In this document: one piece after another, positions 1-7,241 of the stretch
Layout: every line of letters begins with the position of its first letter
Numbering within the stretch: the first letter of the stretch is position 1
Origin: Actinomycetota bacterium
GTDB taxonomy: Bacteria; Actinomycetota; Acidimicrobiia; Acidimicrobiales; RAAP-2
DNA length: 7,912 nt
Assembly: GCA_009701115.1 (NCBI GenBank)
Contig: WLKR01000048.1
Location: 1-7,912, forward strand
Reading direction: 5' to 3'
Made by a program: the position numbers and the translations under genes
The notes under the pieces: model-generated
The model's input: only the letters and a program-made list of their open reading frames with translations
Told to the model about the DNA's origin: nothing
Database searches by the model: none

Positions 1-240
1 CGGCGTAGCGGACTCGCAGTTGATCGCGCGTTTGACGGACGGTCAATGAAGTCACAGCTAAAGGCGGCCGACCGATCGGGTGCGCGAGTGGCCATTCTGG
101 TAGGTCCTCAAGAACTCGAAGCTGGCACTATTACGATAAGAGACCTACGGGCAACGAATGATGACAATCGGCAGAAGCTGATCCCTCGAACAGCGCTGGT
201 AGATGCGGTGCGTGAAGCAATTGAAACGAGCATGGACTAA
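1..240 (+). CDS. hisS: Histidyl-tRNA synthetase, C-terminal end (5' truncated by window)
   Basis: This is the last 79 codons of a gene that begins before the window; the frame is open from base 1 and ends at TAA 238-240. The product charges tRNA-His with histidine in the cytoplasm. What remains is the C-terminal anticodon-binding domain (HGTP_anticodon fold). The stretch SMKSQLKAADRSGARVA is the typical helix of bacterial HisRS tails, followed by a beta strand (AILVGPQEL), a strand (GTITIRDL) and a closing helix (LVDAVREAIE). The catalytic class II core and the HisA motifs lie upstream and cannot be checked. The internal ATG at 46 is not a real start, because the preceding codons (GLAVDRAFDGR) also match the family. 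The stop overlaps the aspS start by one base, so the two are probably translationally coupled. Identification rests on pattern recognition of a short piece. Confidence 0.9.
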   Translation, partial: RRSGLAVDRAFDGRSMKSQLKAADRSGARVAILVGPQELEAGTITIRDLRATNDDNRQKLIPRTALVDAVREAIETSMD

Positions 241-1979
241 TGACGACGAACTACGAAGCAACCAGCCTCCGAGACCGGATGTGTGGCTCAGTTTCAGCGA
301 GTGACATTGGCGCCACGCTCACTGTCTGCGGGTGGGTGGCGAAGCGCCGCGAACACGGCGAGCACCTCGCCTTCGTCGACCTTCGTGACCGCTCGGGTCT
401 TCTTCAGGTAGTTGTCGATGGCTCGGTTGATGTGCGGAGCGAATACGTTCTGCGCGTTACCGGCACTGTGTCGGCACGTCCAGAGGGAACAGTTAACGAC
501 AAGCTCGGTACTGGTGCCATCGAGTTGACCAACTGCACCGTGGAGATATTGGCAGCCGCAGAGCCGCCACCGTTCCAGCTCGACGATCGTGTGGATATTG
601 ACGAACAAGTTCGACTGCGCCATCGCTATCTCGATATACGTCGTGAGCAGATGCAGAAGAACCTTCGCTTACGTGCTCGGGTGAACTCGGCGCTGCGAGC
701 CGCAATGGAACGCCAGGGCTTTTGTGAGGTTGAGACACCGTTGCTGTGGGCGCCCACCCCCGAAGGTGCTCGGGAGTTCGTCGTGCCTTCTCGCCTTCAC
801 CCAGGCGACTTTTACGTCCTACCTCAGAGCCCACAGATCGCGAAACAACTCCTCATGGTGGGTGGCTTTGATCGCTACTACCAGGTCGCTCGATGCTTGC
901 GCGACGAAGATCTCCGTGCGGATCGTCAGTTCGAATTCACACAGCTCGACCTTGAGGCGAGCTTTGTAACTCAGCTCGACATTATGGAATTCGTCTCGCA
1001 GGCAGTGCTCGACGGTGCCGAAGCGGCCACTGGCGAACGACCCAGCACGATCGACACTATGACGTGGGCCGAAGCGCTGGATCGGTATGGTTCCGACAAG
1101 CCCGACCTTCGTTTTGGCATGACCCTCCAAGACCTTTCAGACGTCTTTGAAGGTACGGAAGTAAAAGCATTTGGCGCGCCAACCGTGAAGGCCATCCGGG
1201 TAACCGGAGGGGCTACGTTCACGCGCTCCAAGCTTGATGCATTGACCGAACGAGCCAAGGGGCTAGGTGCGAAAGGTCTGGCCTGGTTCCGGATCACTGA
1301 AGAAGGTCTCGACTCGCCGCTGGACCGGTTTCTCGGTGAAATCGAACGGGCGGCGATTAGAGAAGTTGACGGTGCCGAAGTAGGGGACTTGATCTTGGTT
1401 GTCGCGGACGAGTATGCCGCTGCCTGCAAAATTCTGGGTACGCTTCGTGCCGACCTCGGTTCCCCTCCGGTATCGCAGGGTCCCCACCGATACGTCTGGG
1501 TTACGGACTTCCCAATGTTCGAGGGTCTCGACGAAGAGGGCAACCCTGTGTCGGCGCACCACCCGTTCACAATGCCCAACCTTGATGACCTGCATCTGCT
1601 CGAAAGTGACCCGCTCTCAGTTCGTGCGCAGGCCTACGACCTCGTGCTTAACGGGTGGGAGCTAGGTAGCGGCTCGGTAAGAATCCACCGTGCCGATGTG
1701 CAGTCCCGCGTTTTCACGGCACTCGGAATCAGCGATGAAGAGGCGGAGAATCGATTCGGGTTTCTGCTTGGTGCCTTCCGGTACGGAGCGCCACCCCATG
1801 CCGGTTTTGCGGTGGGCATTGACCGACTGGTGGCTATCTTTGCCGGCGAAGAGAACATCCGTGAGGTCATTGCATTCCCGAAGACCCAGTCCGGCACTGA
1901 CTTGATGACCGGTGCTCCCAAGGAAATCACGGAACGTCAGGTTCGTGATCTTCGTATTCGCATCGCACCAAAGGTGTAG
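240..1979 (+). CDS. aspS: Aspartyl-tRNA synthetase, bacterial type, predicted non-discriminating (Asp/Asx)
   Basis: Class II aminoacyl-tRNA synthetase of 579 residues, the usual length for the bacterial type. Domains in order: N-terminal OB-fold anticodon-binding domain (about 1-110); catalytic core with the aspartate-site segment TPEGAREF (173-180), QSPQ (196-199) and motif 2 RDED (221-224); a GAD insertion domain (about 285-415) typical of bacterial AspRS; then the core resumes with GSGSVRIH (476-483) and motif 3 GIDR (526-529). Two residues bear on tRNA specificity: His39 in KRREHGEH aligns with E. coli Leu30 and P. aeruginosa His31, and Gly83 in RPEG aligns with E. coli Lys and P. aeruginosa Gly81. 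Both match the non-discriminating class, which also aspartylates tRNA-Asn for GatCAB. The ATG at 240 overlaps the hisS stop (TAATG); no strong Shine-Dalgarno precedes it, so coupling is likely. The identity is very secure; tRNA specificity is inference. Confidence 0.98.
   Translation: MTTNYEATSLRDRMCGSVSASDIGATLTVCGWVAKRREHGEHLAFVDLRDRSGLLQVVVDGSVDVRSEYVLRVTGTVSARPEGTVNDKLGTGAIELTNCTVEILAAAEPPPFQLDDRVDIDEQVRLRHRYLDIRREQMQKNLRLRARVNSALRAAMERQGFCEVETPLLWAPTPEGAREFVVPSRLHPGDFYVLPQSPQIAKQLLMVGGFDRYYQVARCLRDEDLRADRQFEFTQLDLEASFVTQLDIMEFVSQAVLDGAEAATGERPSTIDTMTWAEALDRYGSDKPDLRFGMTLQDLSDVFEGTEVKAFGAPTVKAIRVTGGATFTRSKLDALTERAKGLGAKGLAWFRITEEGLDSPLDRFLGEIERAAIREVDGAEVGDLILVVADEYAAACKILGTLRADLGSPPVSQGPHRYVWVTDFPMFEGLDEEGNPVSAHHPFTMPNLDDLHLLESDPLSVRAQAYDLVLNGWELGSGSVRIHRADVQSRVFTALGISDEEAENRFGFLLGAFRYGAPPHAGFAVGIDRLVAIFAGEENIREVIAFPKTQSGTDLMTGAPKEITERQVRDLRIRIAPKV
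1971..1976 (+). promoter_or_regulatory. Candidate Shine-Dalgarno for an upstream ACG start of rarA
   Basis: AAGGTG lies 5 nt before ACG at 1982, and the aspS stop codon TAG (1977-1979) sits inside that spacer. From this ACG the rarA frame reads T/M-S-L-F-D-A-G-L-E-E-R without interruption into the first canonical start at 2015. The surroundings TAGCC-ACG-TC closely match the ruvX start TAGCC-ATG-TC at 5847-5856. Whether ACG is really used is inference. Confidence 0.45.
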
Positions 1980-2005
1980 CCACGTCACTCTTTGATGCTG
2001 GTCTC

Positions 2006-2011
2006 GAGGAA
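2006..2011 (+). promoter_or_regulatory. Alternative Shine-Dalgarno for the TTG start of rarA
   Basis: GAGGAA lies 3 nt before TTG 2015 (5 nt if only GAGG is counted). It would serve the first canonical in-frame start of rarA. The same bases would encode Leu-Glu-Glu if translation begins upstream, so the match may be incidental. Confidence 0.35.
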
Positions 2012-2014
2012 CGG

Positions 2015-3283
2015 TTGCGCCGTATTGCACCACTGGCCGAATCGTTACGTCCGCGTTCACTAGATGACTTAGTTGGTCAAGATCATCTGGTGGGCGCTAG
2101 CGCTCCTCTGCGACAACTAGCGGAGAGTCACTCCCTTAAGTCGTTGATCCTCTGGGGCCCAGCGGGAACCGGCAAGACAACAATGGCCCGGCTAGTGGCC
2201 GAAGCTGCCGGACTGCACTTTGTGACTCTCTCCGCCGTTTCGAGCGGCGTGAAGGACGTGCGAGAAGTCATTGAGTTATCGCGCCAACGTTTAGCCGAAC
2301 ATGGAGCCCGCACCTGTCTATTCATTGACGAGGTTCATCGTTTCAACAAGTCACAGCAAGATCTGCTTCTGCCAGTCACCGAGAGCGGTGAGGTAGTGCT
2401 AATCGGTGCCACGACCGAGAATCCCTACTTTGAGGTGAATGCAGCCCTGCTAAGCCGCACCACGCTTTGGAGGCTCAAGCCCCACACGCGAGAGAGTCTC
2501 ACTCTCCTGGTGGAGCGAGGTCTAGCTGCCCGAGGAGCGACAATCGATGGCGATGCGCTCGATGTTCTGGTGCAGTCTGCTGAGGGTGACGGACGGGGTG
2601 TTCTGACTACTTTGGATGTGGCACTGGTGTTGGCGTCCAGCCATGAGAATGTCGTGACCCTCGCGGATGTTGGTGCGGCCCGAGACGGGCGAATAATTCA
2701 TCAGTCCCAAGACTCCCATTACGACCAGGTCAGCGCATTCATAAAGTCGATTCGTGGCAGCGATCCGGATGCTGCACTCTTTTGGCTCGTGACTTTATTG
2801 GAGGCAGGGGAGTCGGCTCGCTTTATAGCTCGACGCTTAGTGATATTGGCCAGTGAGGACATTGGAATTGCCGACGGTAATGCCCTTCTCACTGCCGAGT
2901 CAGCGGCTCGTGCTGTGGAATTTGTCGGGCTTCCGGAGGCTCGGCTGACCCTGGCACACGCCACAATCCGCTTGGCACTCAGTCCGAAGAGCAATTCGGT
3001 TACCTCGGCATTGAGTGCGGTCACGGCTGCCATTCGCGCCGGTGCCTCGACTGAAGTGCCGGCACATCTACGCGATGGTCACTACCGAGGCGCGTCAGAT
3101 CTCGGCCACGGGGTCGGGTACGCCTATCCTCATGACTTCCCGGGTAACTGGGTGGAGCAGCGCTATCTGCCAGACGGCATCGCTGGGGGCTTTTTTGAGC
3201 CTTCGGCCCAACCAGGCGAGTCACGACTGGTCGAGAATTGGCGCTCCATACAAGAAGGAATCCAAGGTCCGCCGGTAGAGTGA
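2015..3283 (+). CDS. rarA: Replication-associated recombination protein A (RarA/MgsA, AAA+ ATPase)
   Basis: RarA is a clamp-loader-like, tetrameric AAA+ ATPase that acts at stalled replication forks and gaps. From TTG 2015 the protein has 422 residues: GQDHLV (21-26) in the N-terminal AAA+ motif, Walker A GPAGTGKT (48-55), Walker B LFIDE (102-106), sensor 1 GATTEN (131-136) and a probable arginine finger in LLSRTTLW (Arg148). The C-terminal half is the MgsA_C-type oligomerisation region (about 235-400), with SAFIKSIRGSDPDAA, RRLVILASEDIG and GYAYPHDFPGNW, all family hallmarks. The start is uncertain. The codons just upstream, 1982-2014, encode TSLFDAGLEER, which resembles the short (S)LFD-type leader of many RarA proteins, but no ATG, GTG or TTG occurs between the in-frame TGA at 1946 and 2015. 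ACG 1982 is the alternative start and would give 433 residues. The gene ends 4 nt before alaS. The family call is very secure; the start is not. Confidence 0.95.
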   Translation: MRRIAPLAESLRPRSLDDLVGQDHLVGASAPLRQLAESHSLKSLILWGPAGTGKTTMARLVAEAAGLHFVTLSAVSSGVKDVREVIELSRQRLAEHGARTCLFIDEVHRFNKSQQDLLLPVTESGEVVLIGATTENPYFEVNAALLSRTTLWRLKPHTRESLTLLVERGLAARGATIDGDALDVLVQSAEGDGRGVLTTLDVALVLASSHENVVTLADVGAARDGRIIHQSQDSHYDQVSAFIKSIRGSDPDAALFWLVTLLEAGESARFIARRLVILASEDIGIADGNALLTAESAARAVEFVGLPEARLTLAHATIRLALSPKSNSVTSALSAVTAAIRAGASTEVPAHLRDGHYRGASDLGHGVGYAYPHDFPGNWVEQRYLPDGIAGGFFEPSAQPGESRLVENWRSIQEGIQGPPVE

Positions 3284-3287
3284 GAAC

Positions 3288-5849
3288 GTGGAAGCGGCTG
3301 AATTACGACGTAGATTTCTAACATATTTTGAGGAGAATGGCCATGCCATTGTGCCTTCCGCGAGTTTGATTCCGCACGACCCGGAACTCCTCTTCACAAT
3401 TGCCGGAATGGTGCCATTCAAGCCCTACTTCGTCGGCGACGAGACGCCAGCGTTTTCGCGGGCGGCCTCGATACAAAAGGTCTTCCGCGCTCCCGATATT
3501 GACCAGATTGGTACGACCAAGCGGCATCTCACATTCTTCGAGATGATGGGGAACTTCAGCTTCGGTGACTATTTCAAGCAAGAGGCCATCGAGTTTGCCT
3601 GGGGTCTCATTACTGAGAGTTTCGGGTTCGACCCAGAACAGCTTTGGGTGACCGTTCATGTGTCGGATAACGACGCCAGTGACATCTGGCAATCCGTTGC
3701 CGGAATTCGCCCTGAACGGATTCAGCGACTCGACGAAGATAATTTCTGGGCCATGGGTGATGTCGGCCCGTGCGGTCCCTGTTCTGAGATTCACTTTGAC
3801 AAAGGTCCAAAGTACGGGTCTGATGGAGGACCCGCGCAAGGTGACGGTGACCGCTTCGTAGAGTTCTGGAATCTGGTGTTCATGCAGTACAACCGTGGCA
3901 GCGACGGCTCTTTGTTGGACTTGCCGCGGAAGAACATCGACACCGGTGCTGGATTCGAACGTGTTCTGTCAATTCGCAACAACGAAGACTCCGTTTTCTC
4001 CACCGACCTTTTCGCTCCGCTGATGGAGACAGCTCAGTCGATTGTGGGCAAGGCCTACGGCAAAGACGAAAATACCGACATCGCCATTCGACGTATCGCG
4101 GAGCACGGCCGTGCGATGACAATGCTGGTCTCCGACGGCGTATTGCCTTCGAATGAGGGTCGGGGATACGTGCTTCGTCGCATTATTCGACGGGCGATTT
4201 TGGCGGCACGCCGAGAAGGTGCCGATCGAGCGGTTACAGAGTCTCTCGTGACGGCAACCATCGCGAAGATGGCTGATGCCTATCCATCGCTCATTACCGA
4301 TCAATCTCTCATCACCTCGATTCTTCAGCGTGAAGAAGACGGCTTCGCCCGCACATTGCGTGCCGGACTGTCCCTCCTCTCTGATGAAACTGAGAACGTG
4401 GTTTCGTCCAAATCTACGGTGTTCCCTGGAGACGTTGCCTTCAAGCTGCACGACACCCACGGCTTCCCTCTGGAACTGACCTCTGAGGTTGTTGAAGAGC
4501 GTGGGCTTACAGTGGATCGTGCGGCGTTTGACGTAGCGATGGGCGAACAGCGGACTCGCGCTCGAGCCGCAGCGAAATCTAAAGTCGTTGGTGTCGATTC
4601 CGTCTACCGAGAGATTCTCGACACCAGTGGTGTTACGACGTTTATTGGGCGCGATGCCGCTCGCTACAGCATTGAATCGACAGTTCTGGGTTCCATGACA
4701 GCCGCAGATGGCTCGGTTGAAGTCTTTCTCGACACAACGCCGTTCTATGCAGAGTCTGGTGGCCAGGTCGGTGATACGGGAACCATTGTGACTGAAACGG
4801 GCCGCATGGTCGTCGCAGACACCCAGAGCGTTCTCGGAGGCTTGGTATCCCATAGAGGCCAACTGAGCGGGGAGATTTTGCCCGGCCAGGTTGCTGTCGC
4901 CACGATTGACGGGCTGCGCCGTGACGCTGTTCGACGGAACCATACGGCCACCCACTTGCTTCACGCTGCATTGCGGACGGTGCTGGGTGATCACGTTCGC
5001 CAACAGGGTTCACTTGTTGAGCCGGACCGACTTCGTTTCGACTTCGCCCACACGAACGGTTTGGGCGTAGAAGAGATTGATGCGGTCTTGACCATGGTCA
5101 ATGGTGATGTGGTCGTGAACGAAGCCGTAGATACGGTGGAAGCCTCCCGCCAGGAAGCCGAGGCCATGGGTGCAGTGGCCTTCTTCGGCGACAAGTACGG
5201 AGATCGGGTGCGCGTGGTGCGAGCGGGTGCGAATTCTCTAGAGTTCTGTGGTGGTACTCACGTGCAGCGACTCGGAGACATCGGGCAAATACAGATTGTC
5301 TCTGAGGCCTCTATCGGCTCGAATACCCGACGGCTTGAGGCTGTAACAGGCCTTGGCGCAATGCGCCGGTCTCGCGAGATGGAAACTGTACTAGCCAGCA
5401 TTGCTGCGACTCTAAAAACAAGCCAGGACGAGGTTGTGCCATCGCTGGAACGGTTGATTGAGAAGCAGCGTGAGACTGAGAAAGCACTGACTGGTCTGCG
5501 CCAAGCTTCGCTCGCCGCGTACGCAGCCACGCTGACGGATGCGGTCAACGCTGGGGTTCTGGTGGCTCGCGTAGATGGCGTTTCGGTAGATGAGTTGCGA
5601 ACGCTGGCGCAGGACTTACGCCAGCGTGGAGTCAAGCTTCTGCTGCTGGTGGGCGACGCAGGCGACGGGAAAGTGGCGATGGCCGTGGCTACTGATGGGA
5701 CGACCGATGCCAAGGCTGTTGTTAAGGAGCTCGGAGCAATCGTGGGCGGCGGCGGCGGTGGGTCAACGGAACTAGCGACTGCCGGTGGCAAAAATCTCGA
5801 TGGAATTGAAGAGGCTCTAGCAAAGGCCAAAGAACTGCTCGGGGGTTAG
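3288..5849 (+). CDS. alaS: Alanyl-tRNA synthetase
   Basis: AlaRS charges tRNA-Ala and removes misacylated Ser and Gly. The product has 853 residues, close to the roughly 870-880 of most bacterial enzymes. The class II catalytic domain carries FRAPDIDQIGTTKRHL (66-81), then FFEMMGNFSFGDYF (83-96), GPCGPCSEIHFD (160-171) and NIDTGAGFERV (216-226). The tRNA-recognition helical region follows. The editing domain holds the expected zinc ligands HTATH (His552, His556) and CGGTH (Cys654, His658). A helical linker (about 690-745) leads to the C-Ala domain, which contains a glycine run (820-825) and ends at 853. The start is GTG 3288, four bases after the rarA stop; MEAAELRRRFLTYFEENGH is a standard AlaRS beginning, and the Shine-Dalgarno is weak. 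All key residues are present, so both synthesis and editing should work. The stop lies 2 nt before ruvX. Confidence 0.98.
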   Translation: MEAAELRRRFLTYFEENGHAIVPSASLIPHDPELLFTIAGMVPFKPYFVGDETPAFSRAASIQKVFRAPDIDQIGTTKRHLTFFEMMGNFSFGDYFKQEAIEFAWGLITESFGFDPEQLWVTVHVSDNDASDIWQSVAGIRPERIQRLDEDNFWAMGDVGPCGPCSEIHFDKGPKYGSDGGPAQGDGDRFVEFWNLVFMQYNRGSDGSLLDLPRKNIDTGAGFERVLSIRNNEDSVFSTDLFAPLMETAQSIVGKAYGKDENTDIAIRRIAEHGRAMTMLVSDGVLPSNEGRGYVLRRIIRRAILAARREGADRAVTESLVTATIAKMADAYPSLITDQSLITSILQREEDGFARTLRAGLSLLSDETENVVSSKSTVFPGDVAFKLHDTHGFPLELTSEVVEERGLTVDRAAFDVAMGEQRTRARAAAKSKVVGVDSVYREILDTSGVTTFIGRDAARYSIESTVLGSMTAADGSVEVFLDTTPFYAESGGQVGDTGTIVTETGRMVVADTQSVLGGLVSHRGQLSGEILPGQVAVATIDGLRRDAVRRNHTATHLLHAALRTVLGDHVRQQGSLVEPDRLRFDFAHTNGLGVEEIDAVLTMVNGDVVVNEAVDTVEASRQEAEAMGAVAFFGDKYGDRVRVVRAGANSLEFCGGTHVQRLGDIGQIQIVSEASIGSNTRRLEAVTGLGAMRRSREMETVLASIAATLKTSQDEVVPSLERLIEKQRETEKALTGLRQASLAAYAATLTDAVNAGVLVARVDGVSVDELRTLAQDLRQRGVKLLLLVGDAGDGKVAMAVATDGTTDAKAVVKELGAIVGGGGGGSTELATAGGKNLDGIEEALAKAKELLGG

Positions 5850-5851
5850 CC

Positions 5852-6262
5852 ATGTCGCGCCTTATGGCCCTCGATCCCGGTACTCGTCGTATCGGTGTTG
5901 CCGTGTCTAACAGCGGACGAACAATGGCTTTTCCTCGTGAATGCATCCTTCGCGAAGGCGACTGGATTGCCACGTTGGAGTTTCTCGTGAGGGAAGAAGA
6001 AGTGCATGAGATTCTTGTCGGTAAGCCAGTTGCGCTTAGTGGTCGAGAAACTTCCAGTACGGCTATGGCGGCAGAATTTCTGGAAGAGATACGCAGGGCA
6101 ATGCCAGATATAGCGTTCGTCGTCATCGATGAAAGGTTGACTACAGCCAGCGCAGCAAAGCAGATGGCCTCTGCCGGTAAGAGCCAGAAGGCGCAGCGCA
6201 AGGACATTGATAGTGCAGCGGCAGTTGTTCTGCTGCAAGGGGTTCTCGATGCACAGGCGTAG
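5852..6262 (+). CDS. ruvX: RuvX/YqgF family nuclease (pre-16S rRNA nuclease, putative Holliday junction resolvase)
   Basis: A small RNase H-fold protein of 136 residues, normal length for the family. The E. coli homologue YqgF is tied to maturation of the 16S rRNA 5' end; mycobacterial RuvX has been described as a Holliday junction resolvase. Visible motifs: metal-binding Asp8 in ALDPGTRRIGVAVS (6-19), the strand EILVGKPVALSG (53-64), DERLTT (93-98) with the second acidic site, and the C-terminal RKDIDSAAAVVLLQ (116-129) with the final aspartates (118 and 120). The signature is complete, so an active nuclease is expected. Start ATG 5852 is preceded by GGGGGT with about 6 nt spacing; a second in-frame ATG at 5864 would cut into the first strand and is less likely. 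The gene follows alaS by 2 nt, and its last 14 nt are also the start of mltG. Which of the two reported activities matters here cannot be told from sequence. Confidence 0.95.
   Translation: MSRLMALDPGTRRIGVAVSNSGRTMAFPRECILREGDWIATLEFLVREEEVHEILVGKPVALSGRETSSTAMAAEFLEEIRRAMPDIAFVVIDERLTTASAAKQMASAGKSQKAQRKDIDSAAAVVLLQGVLDAQA
6237..6242 (+). promoter_or_regulatory. Shine-Dalgarno deciding the mltG start
   Basis: AAGGGG lies 6 nt before ATG 6249, inside the 3' end of ruvX. It favours ATG 6249 over the in-frame TTG at 6207. The 14 extra codons from that TTG would put a polar, Cys-rich leader ahead of the Arg-rich, membrane-anchor N-terminus, which is unlike the family. Confidence 0.7.
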
Positions 6263-7241
6263 GCGACTATTTTTATTGGTACTGCTAGTCGCGGCAGTTC
6301 TGTTCGCGGGACGCCTGGCATGGTCGATACACCCATTGAGTTCCCCAGGAACACCTACTGTCATCAAAGTCGTATCAGGTGAGTCACTCTCTGAAGTTGC
6401 TGACGATTTAGCGGTTCATCACGTTTTGAGCTCGACACTTTCCTTCAAAATCGACTTAGCTATTTTTGGCGCCCCAATAATTCGCCCAGGCATCTATGTG
6501 GTGCGACAGAATTCCTCTCACGGCGCTATCCGAAAAGCGTTGAGTGGAGGTCCTAACGCCAACGTCTTGTACGTCACGCCAGGGATGACGATTCGACAAA
6601 CGGCCCTTCAGTTAGCCACAATTAAAGACTCCGCGTATACGAGTGCCTTTAAGGCTGTCATCCGCGATGAATCAGCTAATAATGCTTTTGGGGCATCGAG
6701 CCTCGAAGGGTTGCTCGGCACTGGAGCCTACATAGTGGGTCCGAATGAGACGCCGTATTTATTGGTGCAACACATGAAGGATCGATTCATCAAGCAGCTC
6801 CGCCGAGCTGGCGTCACTCCTTCGACCAAGCTTCACGGTCTGAGTGCTTATGAACTGATCACAGCTGCCTCGATTATCGAAAAAGAAGGCTTCTACGAGA
6901 AGAACATGCCCCAGGTTGGAAGGGTGATCTTGAACCGCCTAGCGCGGGGTGGCGGCCTCCAAATGGATGCCACAATTCTCTATTCGCTGCAAAAGGATGG
7001 AGTGAAGGTGACTCCATCAATGTTGAAAATTGACACGCCCTACAACACGTATTTACACCCGGGTCTCACCCCTACACCGATTTGTCAGGTGGGGGCCACT
7101 GCCATGCATTCGATCATTGATCCACCCGCGGGTAAGTGGCTCTACTTTGTGGTTGTTGATCAGTCGGGAACCGAAGCGTTTGCTGTTACCTATAGAGAGC
7201 ACCTGGCCAACATTGAACTTGCAAGAAGTAGGGGTCTGTGA
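6249..7241 (+). CDS. mltG: Endolytic murein transglycosylase MltG (YceG-like)
   Basis: MltG is an inner-membrane lytic transglycosylase that cuts nascent peptidoglycan strands outside the membrane and helps set glycan length. The protein has 330 residues from ATG 6249. A positive N-terminus (HRRRR, 2-6) precedes one transmembrane helix (about 7-24), giving an N-in, C-out anchor. A LysM-like segment follows (about 38-62, IKVVSGESLSEVADDL), then the YceG catalytic domain with AASIIEKEG (206-214), where the catalytic glutamate is expected at Glu211 or Glu213. Further hallmarks are VGRVILNRL (223-231), LQMDATILYSL (237-247) and TPYNTYLHPGLTPTPI (263-278). One conserved family segment is unusual: EGYLFPDTY-type is here EGLLGTGAY (153-161). 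The start overlaps ruvX by 14 nt with a good Shine-Dalgarno. The stop overlaps the aroE start (TGATG). The family call is secure. Confidence 0.95.
   Translation: MHRRRRLFLLVLLVAAVLFAGRLAWSIHPLSSPGTPTVIKVVSGESLSEVADDLAVHHVLSSTLSFKIDLAIFGAPIIRPGIYVVRQNSSHGAIRKALSGGPNANVLYVTPGMTIRQTALQLATIKDSAYTSAFKAVIRDESANNAFGASSLEGLLGTGAYIVGPNETPYLLVQHMKDRFIKQLRRAGVTPSTKLHGLSAYELITAASIIEKEGFYEKNMPQVGRVILNRLARGGGLQMDATILYSLQKDGVKVTPSMLKIDTPYNTYLHPGLTPTPICQVGATAMHSIIDPPAGKWLYFVVVDQSGTEAFAVTYREHLANIELARSRGL
7230..7234 (+). promoter_or_regulatory. Shine-Dalgarno of aroE
   Basis: AGGGG lies 6 nt before ATG 7241, inside the last codons of mltG. A GTG directly before it (7238) is in frame and could be an alternative start adding one residue; the spacing favours ATG. 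Confidence 0.6.

Noticed and set aside
971..1579. Minus-strand open frame of 202 codons opposite aspS
   Set aside because: Ser/Pro/Arg-rich antisense shadow of the aspS frame with no recognisable domain.
1980..2014. aspS-rarA gap as a promoter or terminator region
   Set aside because: It is only 35 nt long, has no hairpin or clear -35/-10 pair, and is better explained as the 5' coding part of rarA.
3969..5003. Long open frame (344 codons) on the minus strand opposite alaS
   Set aside because: It lies wholly inside a secure gene, its translation resembles no family I recognise and is rich in Arg, His, Asn and Cys as antisense frames often are, and it has no convincing start context. Codon bias of alaS explains it.
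5601..5627. Inverted repeat acgctggcg / cgccagcgt with a 9-nt loop, a possible terminator
   Set aside because: It is internal to alaS, encodes ordinary family residues (TLAQDLRQR) and has no T-run after it. A 9-bp match with a short loop can occur by chance in a window of this size.
5742..5763. GGC/GGT repeat, possible slippage tract
   Set aside because: It encodes the glycine run normal for the AlaRS C-Ala domain, and the frame continues intact to the stop.
5258..5830. Minus-strand open frame of 190 codons opposite the alaS 3' end, with a proline run
   Set aside because: The proline run is just the complement of the C-Ala glycine run; no sign of an independent gene.
6207..6248. TTG 6207 as start of mltG, giving 344 residues
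   Set aside because: The added 14 residues are unlike MltG N-termini, and ATG 6249 has a well-placed AAGGGG and the expected Arg-rich anchor directly after it.
5722..6354. Minus-strand open frame of 210 codons spanning alaS, ruvX and mltG
   Set aside because: It covers three confidently identified plus-strand genes and their junctions and shows no family similarity.
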